A stretch of 64,000 nucleotides of DNA from Bacillota bacterium. Lineage in GTDB: Bacteria; Bacillota; Sulfobacillia; JAIMAT01. The stretch is taken from assembly GCA_029961055.1 (NCBI GenBank), contig JASBVM010000004.1:1-64000 (forward strand). Reading direction: 5' to 3'. A model generated the notes under the pieces. The model was given only the letters and a program-made list of their open reading frames with translations. It had not been told where the DNA came from and made no database searches. The position numbers were made by a program, and so were the translations under genes. Positions within the stretch are counted from its first letter, which is position 1. Every line of letters starts with the position of its first letter. This document shows, in pieces, positions 16,885 to 26,195 of the stretch.

Positions 16885-17939
16885 ACGGCTCGACCCGTCG
16901 CTGGCAGGCGGCGCTGATCCCCGTCCTGGCAGTGTTGCTCTCGCTCCTCATCGGCGCCGTGGTGATGGTGCTCAGCGGCTACAGCCCGCTCCCCGCCTAT
17001 GCCGCCCTCTTCGTGGGCGCCTTCGGGACCCCGTTCAACATCGCCACCACGCTGGCGCACTCGGTGCCGCTGATGCTGACGGGCCTGGGCGTGGCCATCG
17101 CCTTCCGCTCCGGGCTCTTCAACATCGGTGCGGAGGGGCAGTTCTGGGCCGGGTCCATCGCCACCACGTGGGTGGGCTACGCCGTAGGCGGGCTTCCTCC
17201 CGTCCTCCACGTCACCCTGGCGCTCCTCGCCGGGGCGGCGGCCGGGGCGGTCTGGGCGGCGCTGATCCCGGGCCTGCTCAAGGCGTACACGGGCGCGCAC
17301 GAAGTGATCACGACGATGATGATGACCTACGTGGCCATCCAGCTGAGCCACTTCCTCCTCGAGGGCGGACCGATGCAGGCCCCGGGCTATACGCCGGTCT
17401 CGCCGGACATCCGGCCGTCAGCCTTCCTGCCGCTTCTGGTGCCGCGGACGCAGCTGAGCGCCGGGCTCTTCATCGCGCTGGGCGCGGCCGTGATCGCCTG
17501 GCTGATCCTGGAGCGGACGACGCTCGGCTACCGGATGCGCGCCGTCGGCTTCAACGCGCGGGCGGCGGCCTATGCGGGGATCGACGTGGCCGCGACGACG
17601 GTGCTGGCGCTGGGCCTGAGCGGCGCCTTCGCGGGCGTGGCCGGGGCGGTGGAGGTGCTGGGCGTCAACCACAGGCTCTACGACTCGTTCACCGCCGGCT
17701 ACGGCTTCACCGCCATCGTCGTCGCCCTCCTGGCCAAGAACGACCCGTGGGCGACGCTGGGAGCGGCGCTCCTCTTCGGCGCGCTCTCCACCGGCGCCTC
17801 CTACATGCAGCTCTCGGCGGGCGTCCCCTCGCAGCTGGTGGACGTGGTGCAGGGCATCATCATCTTCTTCATCGCCGCCGATGCCATCATCGCCTGGCTG
17901 CTGCGCAGGAGCAGGAACAGGAAGGAGGTGGCGGCGTGA
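16881..17939 (+). CDS. Nucleoside ABC transporter permease 1
   Basis: The 352-residue integral membrane protein is of the BPD_transp_2 family and corresponds to NupP-like permeases. About nine hydrophobic segments are seen, and the GLFNIGAEGQFWAG loop is characteristic of nucleoside and branched-chain-type permeases. GTG 16881 overlaps the ATPase stop. It pairs with the next gene to form the channel. Confidence 0.9.
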   Translation: MNGSTRRWQAALIPVLAVLLSLLIGAVVMVLSGYSPLPAYAALFVGAFGTPFNIATTLAHSVPLMLTGLGVAIAFRSGLFNIGAEGQFWAGSIATTWVGYAVGGLPPVLHVTLALLAGAAAGAVWAALIPGLLKAYTGAHEVITTMMMTYVAIQLSHFLLEGGPMQAPGYTPVSPDIRPSAFLPLLVPRTQLSAGLFIALGAAVIAWLILERTTLGYRMRAVGFNARAAAYAGIDVAATTVLALGLSGAFAGVAGAVEVLGVNHRLYDSFTAGYGFTAIVVALLAKNDPWATLGAALLFGALSTGASYMQLSAGVPSQLVDVVQGIIIFFIAADAIIAWLLRRSRNRKEVAA

Positions 17940-18868
17940 GCCTGGGCGACTTCCTGGGCGTGCAGACCTGGGTGGGGACGATCAGCTGGGGCGCGCCCAT
18001 CGCCCTGGCGGCGCTGGGCGGCACCTTCTCGGAGCGGACCGGCGTGGTCAACATCGCCATGGAGGGGCTGATGCTGATCAGCGCCTTCTTCTCGGTCCTG
18101 GGTGCCTGGGCGCTGCACAACGCCTGGCTCGGCCTCGGGGTGGGCGTGGTCAGCGCCATGCTCTTCGCGCTGCTCTTCGCCTGGGGTGCCATCCGCTTCA
18201 AGGCCGACCAGATCATCCTGGGCATGGCCATCAATACGCTGGCCATGGGGCTGACCGGCTACCTGCTCAACACGATCTTCGGCTACGGCGGCACCCCCGT
18301 GAACACCCCGCAGCTGCCCACGGTGAGCATCCCGCTCCTGGCCTCGATCCCCTGGCTGGGGCCCGTGCTCTTCCGCCAGAACGTGCTGATCTACGCCCTC
18401 TTCATCCTTCTCGTGCTCTCGCACTTCCTGCTGTTCCACACGCGGCTCGGGCTGAGGATGCGCGCGGTGGGGGAGCATCCGCAGGCGGCGGACGCGGCCG
18501 GTATCAACGTCTACCGCATCCGCTACCTGGGCGTCCTCCTCTCCGGGTTCTTCTCCGGCCTGGCGGGCGCCTACCTCTCGATCGGGGCGCTGAACAGCTT
18601 TAATGTCAACATGAGCAACGGACGGGGGTACATCGCCCTGGCCGCCATGATCTTCGGCGGCTGGACGCCGCTGGGCGCCTTCGGAGCCTCCATGCTCTTC
18701 GGGTTTGCCAGTTCCATCGCCTTCAACCTGCAGGGGCTGGGCATTCCCAAGGACCTGGTTCTGATGCTCCCCTACGTGGCCACCATCGTGGCGCTGGCGG
18801 GCGTGGTGGGACGGACCACCGCCCCGGCGGCGGACGGCGTGCCCTATGATCCAAGCGAGTCCAGCTGA
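17936..18868 (+). CDS. Nucleoside ABC transporter permease 2
   Basis: The 310-residue membrane protein is the partner permease (NupQ-like). It shows ERTGVVNIAMEGLMLISAF, the equivalent of the family loop, and about eight to nine hydrophobic helices. GTG 17936 overlaps the upstream stop (GTGA). It ends 17 bases before glmU, so the transporter and glmU-prs may be one transcript. Confidence 0.9.
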   Translation: MSLGDFLGVQTWVGTISWGAPIALAALGGTFSERTGVVNIAMEGLMLISAFFSVLGAWALHNAWLGLGVGVVSAMLFALLFAWGAIRFKADQIILGMAINTLAMGLTGYLLNTIFGYGGTPVNTPQLPTVSIPLLASIPWLGPVLFRQNVLIYALFILLVLSHFLLFHTRLGLRMRAVGEHPQAADAAGINVYRIRYLGVLLSGFFSGLAGAYLSIGALNSFNVNMSNGRGYIALAAMIFGGWTPLGAFGASMLFGFASSIAFNLQGLGIPKDLVLMLPYVATIVALAGVVGRTTAPAADGVPYDPSESS

Positions 18869-18885
18869 CGGGGGCGGAGACGGCG

Positions 18886-20277
18886 GTGGAGCGAAGGGTG
18901 GCGGTCATCCTGGCCGCCGGACAGGGGAAGCGGATGAGGTCGGCGCTGCCCAAGGTGATGCACCCGCTGCTGGGGCTGCCGATGCTCGAGTATGGGGTGC
19001 GGGCGGCGGAGGGCGCCGGAGCCGACCTGATCCTGGTGGTGGTGCCGCCGGCGGGGGAGGCGATCCAGAGCTACCTGGGCGACCGTTGCACCTACGTCGT
19101 CCAGCCGGAACCGAGGGGGACCGGCGACGCGCTCCGCCAGGTGGAGCCGCTGGTCCCCCGGGACGCGGTGCTCTGGGTGATGTACGGGGACATGCCACGG
19201 CTGGGGCCGGAACAGCTGCAGGGGGTGTTCGGGGAGCACCGCCGGGCGCGCGCCGCCGCCACGCTGACCAGCATGGAGCCGGCGGATCCCGACGGGTACG
19301 GGCGGATCGTCCGTTCGGCCCAGGGCGACTTCCTTCGGATCGTGGAGGAGGCGGACGCCGACGAGGCGACGCGGGCGATCCGGGAGGTGAACGCCGGCCT
19401 CTACGTCTTCGAGGCCGAGCCCCTCTTCGCCGCCCTTCGCCGGGTGGAGCCGCGGAACGCCCAGGGGGAGTACTACCTGGTGGACGCGCTGCCGAAGATC
19501 CGCGAGGCCGGCGGGCGCGTCGCCGTATGGAGAGCCGGCCGCCGGGAGGAGTTCGAGGGGGTGAACGACCGGAGCCAGCTGGCGGAGGCGGAGGCCTGGC
19601 TGCGACGGCGGATCGTGGCGCGGTGGATGGCGGAGGGCGTCACCATCGTCGACCCGGAGAGCACGTGGATCGGCCCCGACGTCGAGATCGGAGCCGATGC
19701 CCGCGTCGAGCCCATGAGCTGGCTGCTGGGCCGCTCCCGCGTGGCCGCGGGGGCGCGGGTCGGGCCGGGCGCCTACCTGGTCGACAGCGAGGTGGGCGAG
19801 GGGGCCCGTGTCCTCTTCTCGGTGGTCGAGTCGAGCCGGATCGGGAGAGGCGCCTCCGTCGGCCCGTTCTCCCACCTCCGGCCGGGGGTCGAGCTGGGCG
19901 AGGCCGCGCTGGTGGGCAACTTCGCCGAGGTGAAGAACAGCCGGGTAGGGGCCGGGACCAAGATCCACCACCACAGTTACATCGGCGACGCCGACCTGGG
20001 AGCGGGGGTGAACATCGGGGCCGGCGTGGTGACGGTCAACTACGACGGGCAGAGGAAGCACCGGACCGAGATCGGCGATGGTGCCTTCATCGGTTGCAAC
20101 GCCAACCTGATCGCTCCCTTGAGCATCGGCGAACGCGCCTACGTGGCGGCGGGGTCGACGCTCGACCGGGACGTGCCGGCCTGGGCGCTGGCGATCGCGC
20201 GGGAACGCCAGACCAACAAGGCCGAGTGGGTGCGGCGGCGGCAGGAACGCACCGGTTCCGAGGGGGAGGAGCGGTGA
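18886..20277 (+). CDS. glmU: Bifunctional GlmU (N-acetylglucosamine-1-P uridyltransferase / glucosamine-1-P acetyltransferase)
   Basis: GlmU makes UDP-GlcNAc for peptidoglycan and wall polymers by acetylating GlcN-1-P and then attaching UMP. The N-terminal half has the nucleotide-binding loop LAAGQGKRMRSALPKVMHPL and QPEPRGTGDA. The C-terminal half is a left-handed beta-helix with hexapeptide repeats and the acetyl-transfer signature NFAEVKNSRVGAGTK. Length is 463, normal. The start is GTG 18886. The stop overlaps the prs GTG. Confidence 0.96.
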   Translation: MERRVAVILAAGQGKRMRSALPKVMHPLLGLPMLEYGVRAAEGAGADLILVVVPPAGEAIQSYLGDRCTYVVQPEPRGTGDALRQVEPLVPRDAVLWVMYGDMPRLGPEQLQGVFGEHRRARAAATLTSMEPADPDGYGRIVRSAQGDFLRIVEEADADEATRAIREVNAGLYVFEAEPLFAALRRVEPRNAQGEYYLVDALPKIREAGGRVAVWRAGRREEFEGVNDRSQLAEAEAWLRRRIVARWMAEGVTIVDPESTWIGPDVEIGADARVEPMSWLLGRSRVAAGARVGPGAYLVDSEVGEGARVLFSVVESSRIGRGASVGPFSHLRPGVELGEAALVGNFAEVKNSRVGAGTKIHHHSYIGDADLGAGVNIGAGVVTVNYDGQRKHRTEIGDGAFIGCNANLIAPLSIGERAYVAAGSTLDRDVPAWALAIARERQTNKAEWVRRRQERTGSEGEER

Positions 20278-21266
20278 GCCACCACGAGGAAGCCGAAGAC
20301 CGCCCCTTCAGCGGGCTGAAGATCTTCTCGGGCAACGCCAACCCGCACCTGGCACAGGAGATCTGCGACTACCTGAAGGTACCGCTGGGGAACGTGGAGG
20401 TGGGTCGCTTCTCCAACGGGGAGATCCGCGTCTCCATCCGCGAGAACGTCCGTGGCATCGACGTCTTCGTGGTTCAGCCCACCAGCCAGCCGGTCAACGA
20501 CAACCTGATGGAGCTGCTGATCCTGATCGACGCGCTGCGGCGGGCCTCGGCCGGCCGCATCACCGCGGTCGTCCCCTTCTACGGCTACGCGCGCCAGGAC
20601 CGGAAGACGCGGGGGCGCGAGCCCATCACGGCCAAGCTGGTCGCCAACCTGATCACCGTCGCGGGAGCCAACCGGGTGCTGACCGTCGACCTGCACGCCG
20701 GGCAGATCCAGGGCTTCTTCGACGTGCCGGTGGACAACCTCTCCGGTGTGCCGCTGCTGGCCCAGTACCTGCGGGAGAAGGGGCTGGACCGGAACGCGGT
20801 GGTGGTCTCGCCCGACGCCGGCGGCGTGCCCCGGGCCCGCGACATGGCCGACCGCCTGGGTGTGGGTCTGGCGATCCTGGACAAGCGCCGGCCCGAGCCC
20901 AACGTGGCCGAGGTGACCCACGTGATCGGGGAGGTGGACGGCCGCGACGCCATCATCGTCGACGACATGATCGACACCGCCGGCACCGTCAAGGAAGGAA
21001 GCCTTGAGCTGAAGCGCCGCGGCGCACGGCGCGTGATCGCCTGCGCCACCCACCCCGTCTTTTCGGGTGACGCATGGAAGAATCTGGCGGAGGCCGGCCT
21101 GGAGGAGGTGGTGGTGACCGACACCATCGCCCAGCCGCAGCGGAGTCGCATCGACGGCCGCCTCACCGTCCTCCCCACCGGCCCGTTGCTGGCGGAGGCG
21201 ATCCGCCGCATCCACAGCGACAAGTCGGTCAGCGCCCTGTTCGACGACCCGCCCAGCATGCTGTAA
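20274..21266 (+). CDS. prs: Ribose-phosphate pyrophosphokinase (PRPP synthetase)
   Basis: Prs makes PRPP from ribose-5-phosphate and ATP, feeding purine, pyrimidine, His and Trp synthesis. Diagnostic parts are KIFSGNANPHLAQEI, the PTSQPVNDNLMELL loop, YGYARQDRK, and the PRPP-binding DDMIDTAGT. Length 330 residues from GTG 20274. It sits directly after glmU as in B. subtilis, and its product PRPP is the effector of PurR encoded upstream. Confidence 0.96.
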   Translation: MSHHEEAEDRPFSGLKIFSGNANPHLAQEICDYLKVPLGNVEVGRFSNGEIRVSIRENVRGIDVFVVQPTSQPVNDNLMELLILIDALRRASAGRITAVVPFYGYARQDRKTRGREPITAKLVANLITVAGANRVLTVDLHAGQIQGFFDVPVDNLSGVPLLAQYLREKGLDRNAVVVSPDAGGVPRARDMADRLGVGLAILDKRRPEPNVAEVTHVIGEVDGRDAIIVDDMIDTAGTVKEGSLELKRRGARRVIACATHPVFSGDAWKNLAEAGLEEVVVTDTIAQPQRSRIDGRLTVLPTGPLLAEAIRRIHSDKSVSALFDDPPSML

Positions 21267-21293
21267 GCTTGGTTTCCGTGAATCCGCGAAGCG

Positions 21294-21318
21294 GCCGGCG
21301 CGCCCGGTGCGCGCCGGC
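21294..21318 (+). terminator. Stem-loop between prs and ctc
   Basis: A perfect 10-bp stem GCCGGCGCGC / GCGCGCCGGC with a CCGGT loop and no T tract. It may end or attenuate the prs transcript, or simply be a structured leader for ctc. Confidence 0.4.
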
Positions 21319-21353
21319 GCGAGCCCGGGAATAGGAAATGGAGGGTGCGAACA

Positions 21354-21977
21354 TTGGAACGTCCCGTGCTGCACGCCCAGCCGCGCCAGGCCGGGCATCC
21401 CAACCGGGAGCGCCGGCAGGGCCGGTTGCCCGCGGTGGTCTACGGCGAGGGGGAGAGCCAGCCCATCTCCCTCGACCGGCGGGAGTTCGAGGAGCTGATG
21501 GGGCAGGGGGGCGCGCACGGCCTGCTCGATCTGGAACTGGAAGGAAGCCTCGCCCCCACCATGGTGGCGGAGGTCCAACGGCATCCCGTCTCCGGTCGCC
21601 TGCTCCACGTCGACCTGCACAGGGTCGCCCTCGACCGGCCGGTTCGCGCGGAGGTCCCCATCGTGATCACCGGCGAGGAGGAGCTGGTCAAGAGGCACGG
21701 TATCGTGGAGCGCCTGCTGCGCGCGGTGGAGGTGGAGGCGCTTCCTTCCGCGCTGCCGGAGGAGGTGGCTGTCGACGTCGGCGGCCTGGAGCCCGGCACC
21801 ACCCTGACGGCCGGGGAGCTCCGGCTGCCCGAAGGGGTCCGCCGGATCACGCCGGCGGAGGAGCCGGTCCTCTCCATCACCCTGCCGCAGGCCGAGGAGA
21901 CGGGGTCCGAGGAGAGCGGCGCCGAGGCCGGGAAGACCGAGGAGAAGGGCGCCGCCGGCGGCGAGGGTGGCGAGTGA
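21354..21977 (+). CDS. ctc: 50S ribosomal protein L25 / general stress protein Ctc
   Basis: Ctc binds 5S rRNA in the large subunit. The 207-residue product has the L25 domain (GRLPAVVYGEGESQPISLD) and the beta-rich TL5-like C-terminal domain, then an acidic Glu/Gly tail. TTG 21354 is preferred because GGAGGG (21340-21345) lies eight bases upstream; the GTG at 21345 would touch the Shine-Dalgarno. Pth overlaps its end by 11 bases. Confidence 0.9.
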   Translation: MERPVLHAQPRQAGHPNRERRQGRLPAVVYGEGESQPISLDRREFEELMGQGGAHGLLDLELEGSLAPTMVAEVQRHPVSGRLLHVDLHRVALDRPVRAEVPIVITGEEELVKRHGIVERLLRAVEVEALPSALPEEVAVDVGGLEPGTTLTAGELRLPEGVRRITPAEEPVLSITLPQAEETGSEESGAEAGKTEEKGAAGGEGGE

Positions 21978-22596
21978 GGCGACCGGGCGCTGGGCCGTGG
22001 TCGGCCTGGGCAATCCCGGGCCGGAGTACGCCACCACCCGGCACAACCTGGGCTTCCGGGCGCTCGACCGCCTGGCCCAGCGCCATGCCCTGAGGTGGAG
22101 GCGTCGCGAGCGCTACCTGTGGGCCGAACTGCCGGCTGCGGGAACGGCTGAGGGAGCGATCCTGGTCAAGCCTCTCACCTATATGAACCTCAGCGGCGAG
22201 GCCGTGCGGGCGGTCCTGGCCCGCTGGCGCGTACCCCTGGCCCGGCTTCTGGTGGTCCACGACGACATGGACCTGCCCTGCGGGCGGCTCCGCCTGCGCA
22301 GGGGCGGACGGGCGGCGGGGCATCATGGAGTCGAGTCGCTGATCGAGTCGCTGGGCAGTCCGGATTTCGCACGGTTGCGGATCGGCATCGGCCACCCGCC
22401 TGCGGGCGAGGATGTGGTCGCCTACGTGCTGGGAGCCCCTGCGCCGGAGGAGGAGGCCGTTCTGGAGCAGGCCGTGGAGAAGGCCTCCGACGTGGTCCGG
22501 CTGGTCCTGGAGAGGGGGCTGGAAGCGGCCATGAACCAGGCGAACCGGAGCGGCGGCGGAGAGGCGGGCGGAGGCGGAGGAATGCTGCGGGGTTGA
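21967..22596 (+). CDS. pth: Peptidyl-tRNA hydrolase
   Basis: Pth releases peptides from prematurely dropped peptidyl-tRNA (SpoVC in Bacillus). The signature GLGNPGPEYATTRHNLGF carries the catalytic His, and VVHDDMDLPCGRLRLRRGG is the second conserved block, followed by AGHHGVESLIESLG. Length 209; the C-terminal tail is Gly-rich. GTG 21967 overlaps ctc, and the stop overlaps the mfd TTG. Confidence 0.95.
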   Translation: MASEATGRWAVVGLGNPGPEYATTRHNLGFRALDRLAQRHALRWRRRERYLWAELPAAGTAEGAILVKPLTYMNLSGEAVRAVLARWRVPLARLLVVHDDMDLPCGRLRLRRGGRAAGHHGVESLIESLGSPDFARLRIGIGHPPAGEDVVAYVLGAPAPEEEAVLEQAVEKASDVVRLVLERGLEAAMNQANRSGGGEAGGGGGMLRG

Positions 22597-25500
22597 ACAT
22601 CTGGGATCGGATCTACCGGGAGTGGCTGGCGAGGCCGGAGACGCCCGGGTTGCTGGACGTGATCCGGAAGAACCGCAGGGCCTGGTTGTGGGGCGTGACC
22701 GGAGGAAGCCTGCCCATGACCATGGCCATGCTGGCGCGCGCCCTGGAGCAGCGTTCGCTGCTGGCGGTGGTGCCCAACCTGCGCCAGGCCGAGCAGCTGG
22801 CTCGGGACCTGAGCTGGTGGCGGCCGGAGAAACGGGTGCTCGTGCTCCCTCCCATGGAGGTGACCCTCTACCGGCTGGAGGCTCGCTCCTGGGACCTGCT
22901 GGCGCCGCGGCTGGAGGTGCTCAGCTCCCTGCTGGGCAGGGAGCCGGTACTGGTGCTGGCTCCGGTGGACGCGCTGACCCGCGCGCTGGAACCGCCCGCC
23001 GTCTTCCGGCGCTACCTGGTCGACCTGGAGCCCGGGGATCGGGCGGAGCCGGCGTCGCTGGCGGCGCGGCTGGTCGAGGCAGGCTTCGAGCGGGTCGAGC
23101 GGGTGGACGGTCCGGGACAGCTGGCCGTGCGGGGCGACATCCTGGACGTCTATCCCCCGGCGGCCGAGCCGATCCGGATCGAGTTCTTCGACGATGTGGT
23201 CGACTCGATCCGCGTCTTCGACCTGGAGAGCCAGAGATCCCTGGCCCACCTGGAGCGTGTCCTCCTCTCCCCTGCCTGGGAGGTCCAGGCCAGCCGGGAG
23301 GAGCGGGAGTCGGCCGTGGAGCGCGCCGGGGATCGCTTGAGCCCGGAGGCCCGCGAGGAACTGGGCGGCGGGGGCGATCCCTCCCGCTTCCTGCCGCTGA
23401 TCCACGGGGCGGTCGGCTTGGAGGCCTACCTGCCCCGCGGGGCGGTCACCCTGGCGGTGGAGCCGGGCCGGCTGCGCGATCGGCTGGAAGGGATCCGCCG
23501 CGAGTGGGAGGAGCGGATCGGGCGGCTGGCCGAGAAGGGGGAGCTCGAGCCGGGGCAGGAGCAGCTCCAGCTGGCGCCGGAGCGGGTGACGGCCCTGTGG
23601 CGCGACTGGCCGGGGGCCGATCTCTCCGGCCTGGCCCCGTCGGCGACGGAGGAGCGGCCGGTGGAGATCCGCTCCCGGTCGATCCCGACCTTCCGCGGGC
23701 AGATGACGCTGGTCACCCAGGAGATGGAGCGCTGGCGGGCGCGCCGCCAGCGCTGCCTGGTCGTCCTGGAGGGGGAGGCGCAGCGGCACGCCTTGGCCGA
23801 GCAGCTGCGGGAGGCGGGCCTGGAGCCGGTGGAGGCGCCCTCGGGCGAGTGCGAGCTGCCCGAGGGGGCGATCCGGCTGGTCGAGGGGCGACTGGGCAGC
23901 GGCTTCGAGCTGCCGGGCCTCCGCCTGGTGGTGCTGACGGCGGCGGAGCTCCGCGGCCGCCAGCCCGGCCTGCGCCGCCAGCGCCCGCGCCTCGAGTCGG
24001 TGGGTGAGACGCTCTCCCGCTGGGAGGATCTCCGCACCGGGGACTACGTGGTCCACGTCCAGCACGGGATCGGGCGCTTTCTGGGCGTGCAGCCCATGGA
24101 GGTCCAGGGCGTGCGGCGCGACTACATGATCCTCGAGTACGAGGGCGGCGACCGGCTTTACGTGCCCACCCAGCAGATCGACTCGGTCCAGAGGTACGTG
24201 GGCACGGAGGGCCGGGCGCCGAGGCTCTACCGGCTGGGCGGGAACGAGTGGGAGCGGGTCAAGGAACGGGTCCGCCGCTCGGTCCGGCAGATGGCCGACG
24301 AGCTTCTCCAGCTCTACGCGGCGCGCCAGGCGGTGGAAGGCCACGCCTTCTCGCCCGATACCCCGTGGCAGCGGGAGTTCGAGGAGAGCTTCCCCTACGA
24401 GGAGACGCCCGATCAGCTGCGCGCCGTGGAAGAGATCAAGCGGGACATGGAGCGGCCCAGGCCCATGGACCGGCTGCTCTGCGGCGACGTGGGCTTCGGC
24501 AAGACGGAGGTGGCGCTGCGCGCCGCCTTCAAGGCGGTGATGGACGGGAAGCAGGTGGCCGTCCTGGTGCCGACCACGGTGCTGGCGCAGCAGCACTACG
24601 TGACGTTCCGCCAGCGCCTGGCCGGCTTCCCCGTCCGGGTCGAGGTGCTCAGCCGCTTCCGCTCCACGGCCGAGCAGGAGGCGATCCTGACGGCCACGCG
24701 GCGCGGCGAGGTGGACGTCCTGATCGGCACCCACCGGCTGGTCCAGCCGGACGTGGCCTTCAAGGACCTGGGCCTGGTGATCGTGGACGAGGAGCAGCGC
24801 TTCGGCGTGGAGCACAAGGAGTTCCTGAAGAAGCTGAAGAGCTCGGTGGACGTGCTGACGCTGACCGCCACCCCCATCCCGCGGACGCTCCACATGTCGC
24901 TGGCAGGGATCCGCGACATGAGCGTGATCGAGACCCCGCCTGCAGGCCGCTTCCCGGTGGAGACCTATGTGGTCGAATACGACGAGGCGCTGGTGCGCGA
25001 GGCGCTGGAAAGGGAGCTGGCCCGGCACGGGCAGGTGTACTACGTCCACAACCGGGTGCGGACCATCGACCAGGCCTACGAGCGCGTCCGCCGGATGGTG
25101 CCGGAGGCGCGGGTGCTGGTGGCGCACGGCCAGCTCTCCGATGAGCGGCTGGAGCAGGTGATGATGGACTTCCTGGAGGGGCGGGCGGACATCCTCGTCT
25201 GCACCTCCATCATCGAGAACGGGCTGGACCTTCCGCGGGTGAACACCCTGGTGGTGGAGGACGCCGACCGCTTCGGGCTGGCCCAGCTCTACCAGATGCG
25301 CGGCCGGGTCGGCCGTTCCGACCGGGTCGCCTTCGCCTACTTCACCTACCGGCGCCAGAGGGTGCTGCCGGAGGCGGCCCAGAAGCGGCTGGAGGCGCTG
25401 AAGGACTTCACCGAGCTGGGCTCCGGCTTCCGCATCGCCCTGCGGGACTTGGAGATCCGCGGGGCGGGGAATATCTTGGGAGCGGAACAGCACGGGTTCA

Positions 25501-26087
25501 TCGCCTCGGTGGGCTTCGAGCTGTATGCGCAGATGCTGGAGGAGGCGGTGCGCGAGCTCCGTGGGGAGCGGACCGCGCCGGCCACGCGCGCGACCGTCGA
25601 GCTGGCCGTGGACGCGTACGTGCCCGACGGATACGTGCGCGATCCCAGGCAGAAGATCGAACTGTATAAGCGGGTGCAGCGGGTGGAACAGGCCGACGAG
25701 GTCGACGAGCTGGCGGAGGAGCTGGTCGACCGGTTCGGCGAACCGCCGGCGGAGGTCCGGAACCTTCTCGAACTGGCCCGCCTGCGGGTACTCGCCACGG
25801 AGTTGGGCATCCTGGCCTTGACCCAGGAGCGGCGGGAGCTCCACGTCCAGTTCGCCGGCTTCCTGAGCGGCGGGCTGAAGGGCGAGCTCCACGGCCTGAC
25901 CGTGCCGGGGGTCGGCCGGGCCCGGGTGGACGCGGGAGGCAGCGTCGGCTTCCGCATCCCGCTGGGTGGGGTGCAGGGCGACGAGCTCCTGGGGCGGGTG
26001 CAGCAGGTGCTGCAGGCGGTGGCTTCCTTGGAGGGGGTCCGGCGCTGGAGCCGGCGGGCCGGAGCCGACGCGGCCAGCGTCCGCTGA
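22593..26087 (+). CDS. mfd: Transcription-repair coupling factor Mfd
   Basis: Mfd removes stalled RNA polymerase from damaged DNA and recruits UvrA. The 1164-residue protein has the UvrB-like N-terminal modules, the CarD-like RNA-polymerase interaction domain (residues ~475-550, GDYVVHVQHGIGRFLG), and the superfamily 2 translocase with Walker A GDVGFGKTEVA near residue 631 and DEEQRFG near 732. The translocation-in-repair motif and C-terminal regulatory domain follow. The start is TTG 22593 overlapping pth. In B. subtilis Mfd also affects sporulation and catabolite repression. Confidence 0.97.
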   Translation: MNIWDRIYREWLARPETPGLLDVIRKNRRAWLWGVTGGSLPMTMAMLARALEQRSLLAVVPNLRQAEQLARDLSWWRPEKRVLVLPPMEVTLYRLEARSWDLLAPRLEVLSSLLGREPVLVLAPVDALTRALEPPAVFRRYLVDLEPGDRAEPASLAARLVEAGFERVERVDGPGQLAVRGDILDVYPPAAEPIRIEFFDDVVDSIRVFDLESQRSLAHLERVLLSPAWEVQASREERESAVERAGDRLSPEAREELGGGGDPSRFLPLIHGAVGLEAYLPRGAVTLAVEPGRLRDRLEGIRREWEERIGRLAEKGELEPGQEQLQLAPERVTALWRDWPGADLSGLAPSATEERPVEIRSRSIPTFRGQMTLVTQEMERWRARRQRCLVVLEGEAQRHALAEQLREAGLEPVEAPSGECELPEGAIRLVEGRLGSGFELPGLRLVVLTAAELRGRQPGLRRQRPRLESVGETLSRWEDLRTGDYVVHVQHGIGRFLGVQPMEVQGVRRDYMILEYEGGDRLYVPTQQIDSVQRYVGTEGRAPRLYRLGGNEWERVKERVRRSVRQMADELLQLYAARQAVEGHAFSPDTPWQREFEESFPYEETPDQLRAVEEIKRDMERPRPMDRLLCGDVGFGKTEVALRAAFKAVMDGKQVAVLVPTTVLAQQHYVTFRQRLAGFPVRVEVLSRFRSTAEQEAILTATRRGEVDVLIGTHRLVQPDVAFKDLGLVIVDEEQRFGVEHKEFLKKLKSSVDVLTLTATPIPRTLHMSLAGIRDMSVIETPPAGRFPVETYVVEYDEALVREALERELARHGQVYYVHNRVRTIDQAYERVRRMVPEARVLVAHGQLSDERLEQVMMDFLEGRADILVCTSIIENGLDLPRVNTLVVEDADRFGLAQLYQMRGRVGRSDRVAFAYFTYRRQRVLPEAAQKRLEALKDFTELGSGFRIALRDLEIRGAGNILGAEQHGFIASVGFELYAQMLEEAVRELRGERTAPATRATVELAVDAYVPDGYVRDPRQKIELYKRVQRVEQADEVDELAEELVDRFGEPPAEVRNLLELARLRVLATELGILALTQERRELHVQFAGFLSGGLKGELHGLTVPGVGRARVDAGGSVGFRIPLGGVQGDELLGRVQQVLQAVASLEGVRRWSRRAGADAASVR

Positions 26088-26132
26088 AGGTGGGGCGCGG
26101 AGGAAGCCGGGCGGCGCGCGGCGGCCGGCGTC

Positions 26133-26163
26133 GAATAAACCATGGAAACGCACCCGTACACTA
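26133..26163 (+). promoter_or_regulatory. Possible sigma-G promoter of spoVT
   Basis: GAATA (26133-26137) fits the sigma-G -35 (GHATR) and TACACTA (26157-26163) matches five of seven -10 positions (CATNHTA). The 19-base spacing is one longer than ideal. It is suggested mainly because spoVT in B. subtilis is a sigma-G gene. Confidence 0.3.
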
Positions 26164-26195
26164 TCCGGGAGGGCGGTGCGGGAGGGGGGGTAGAC

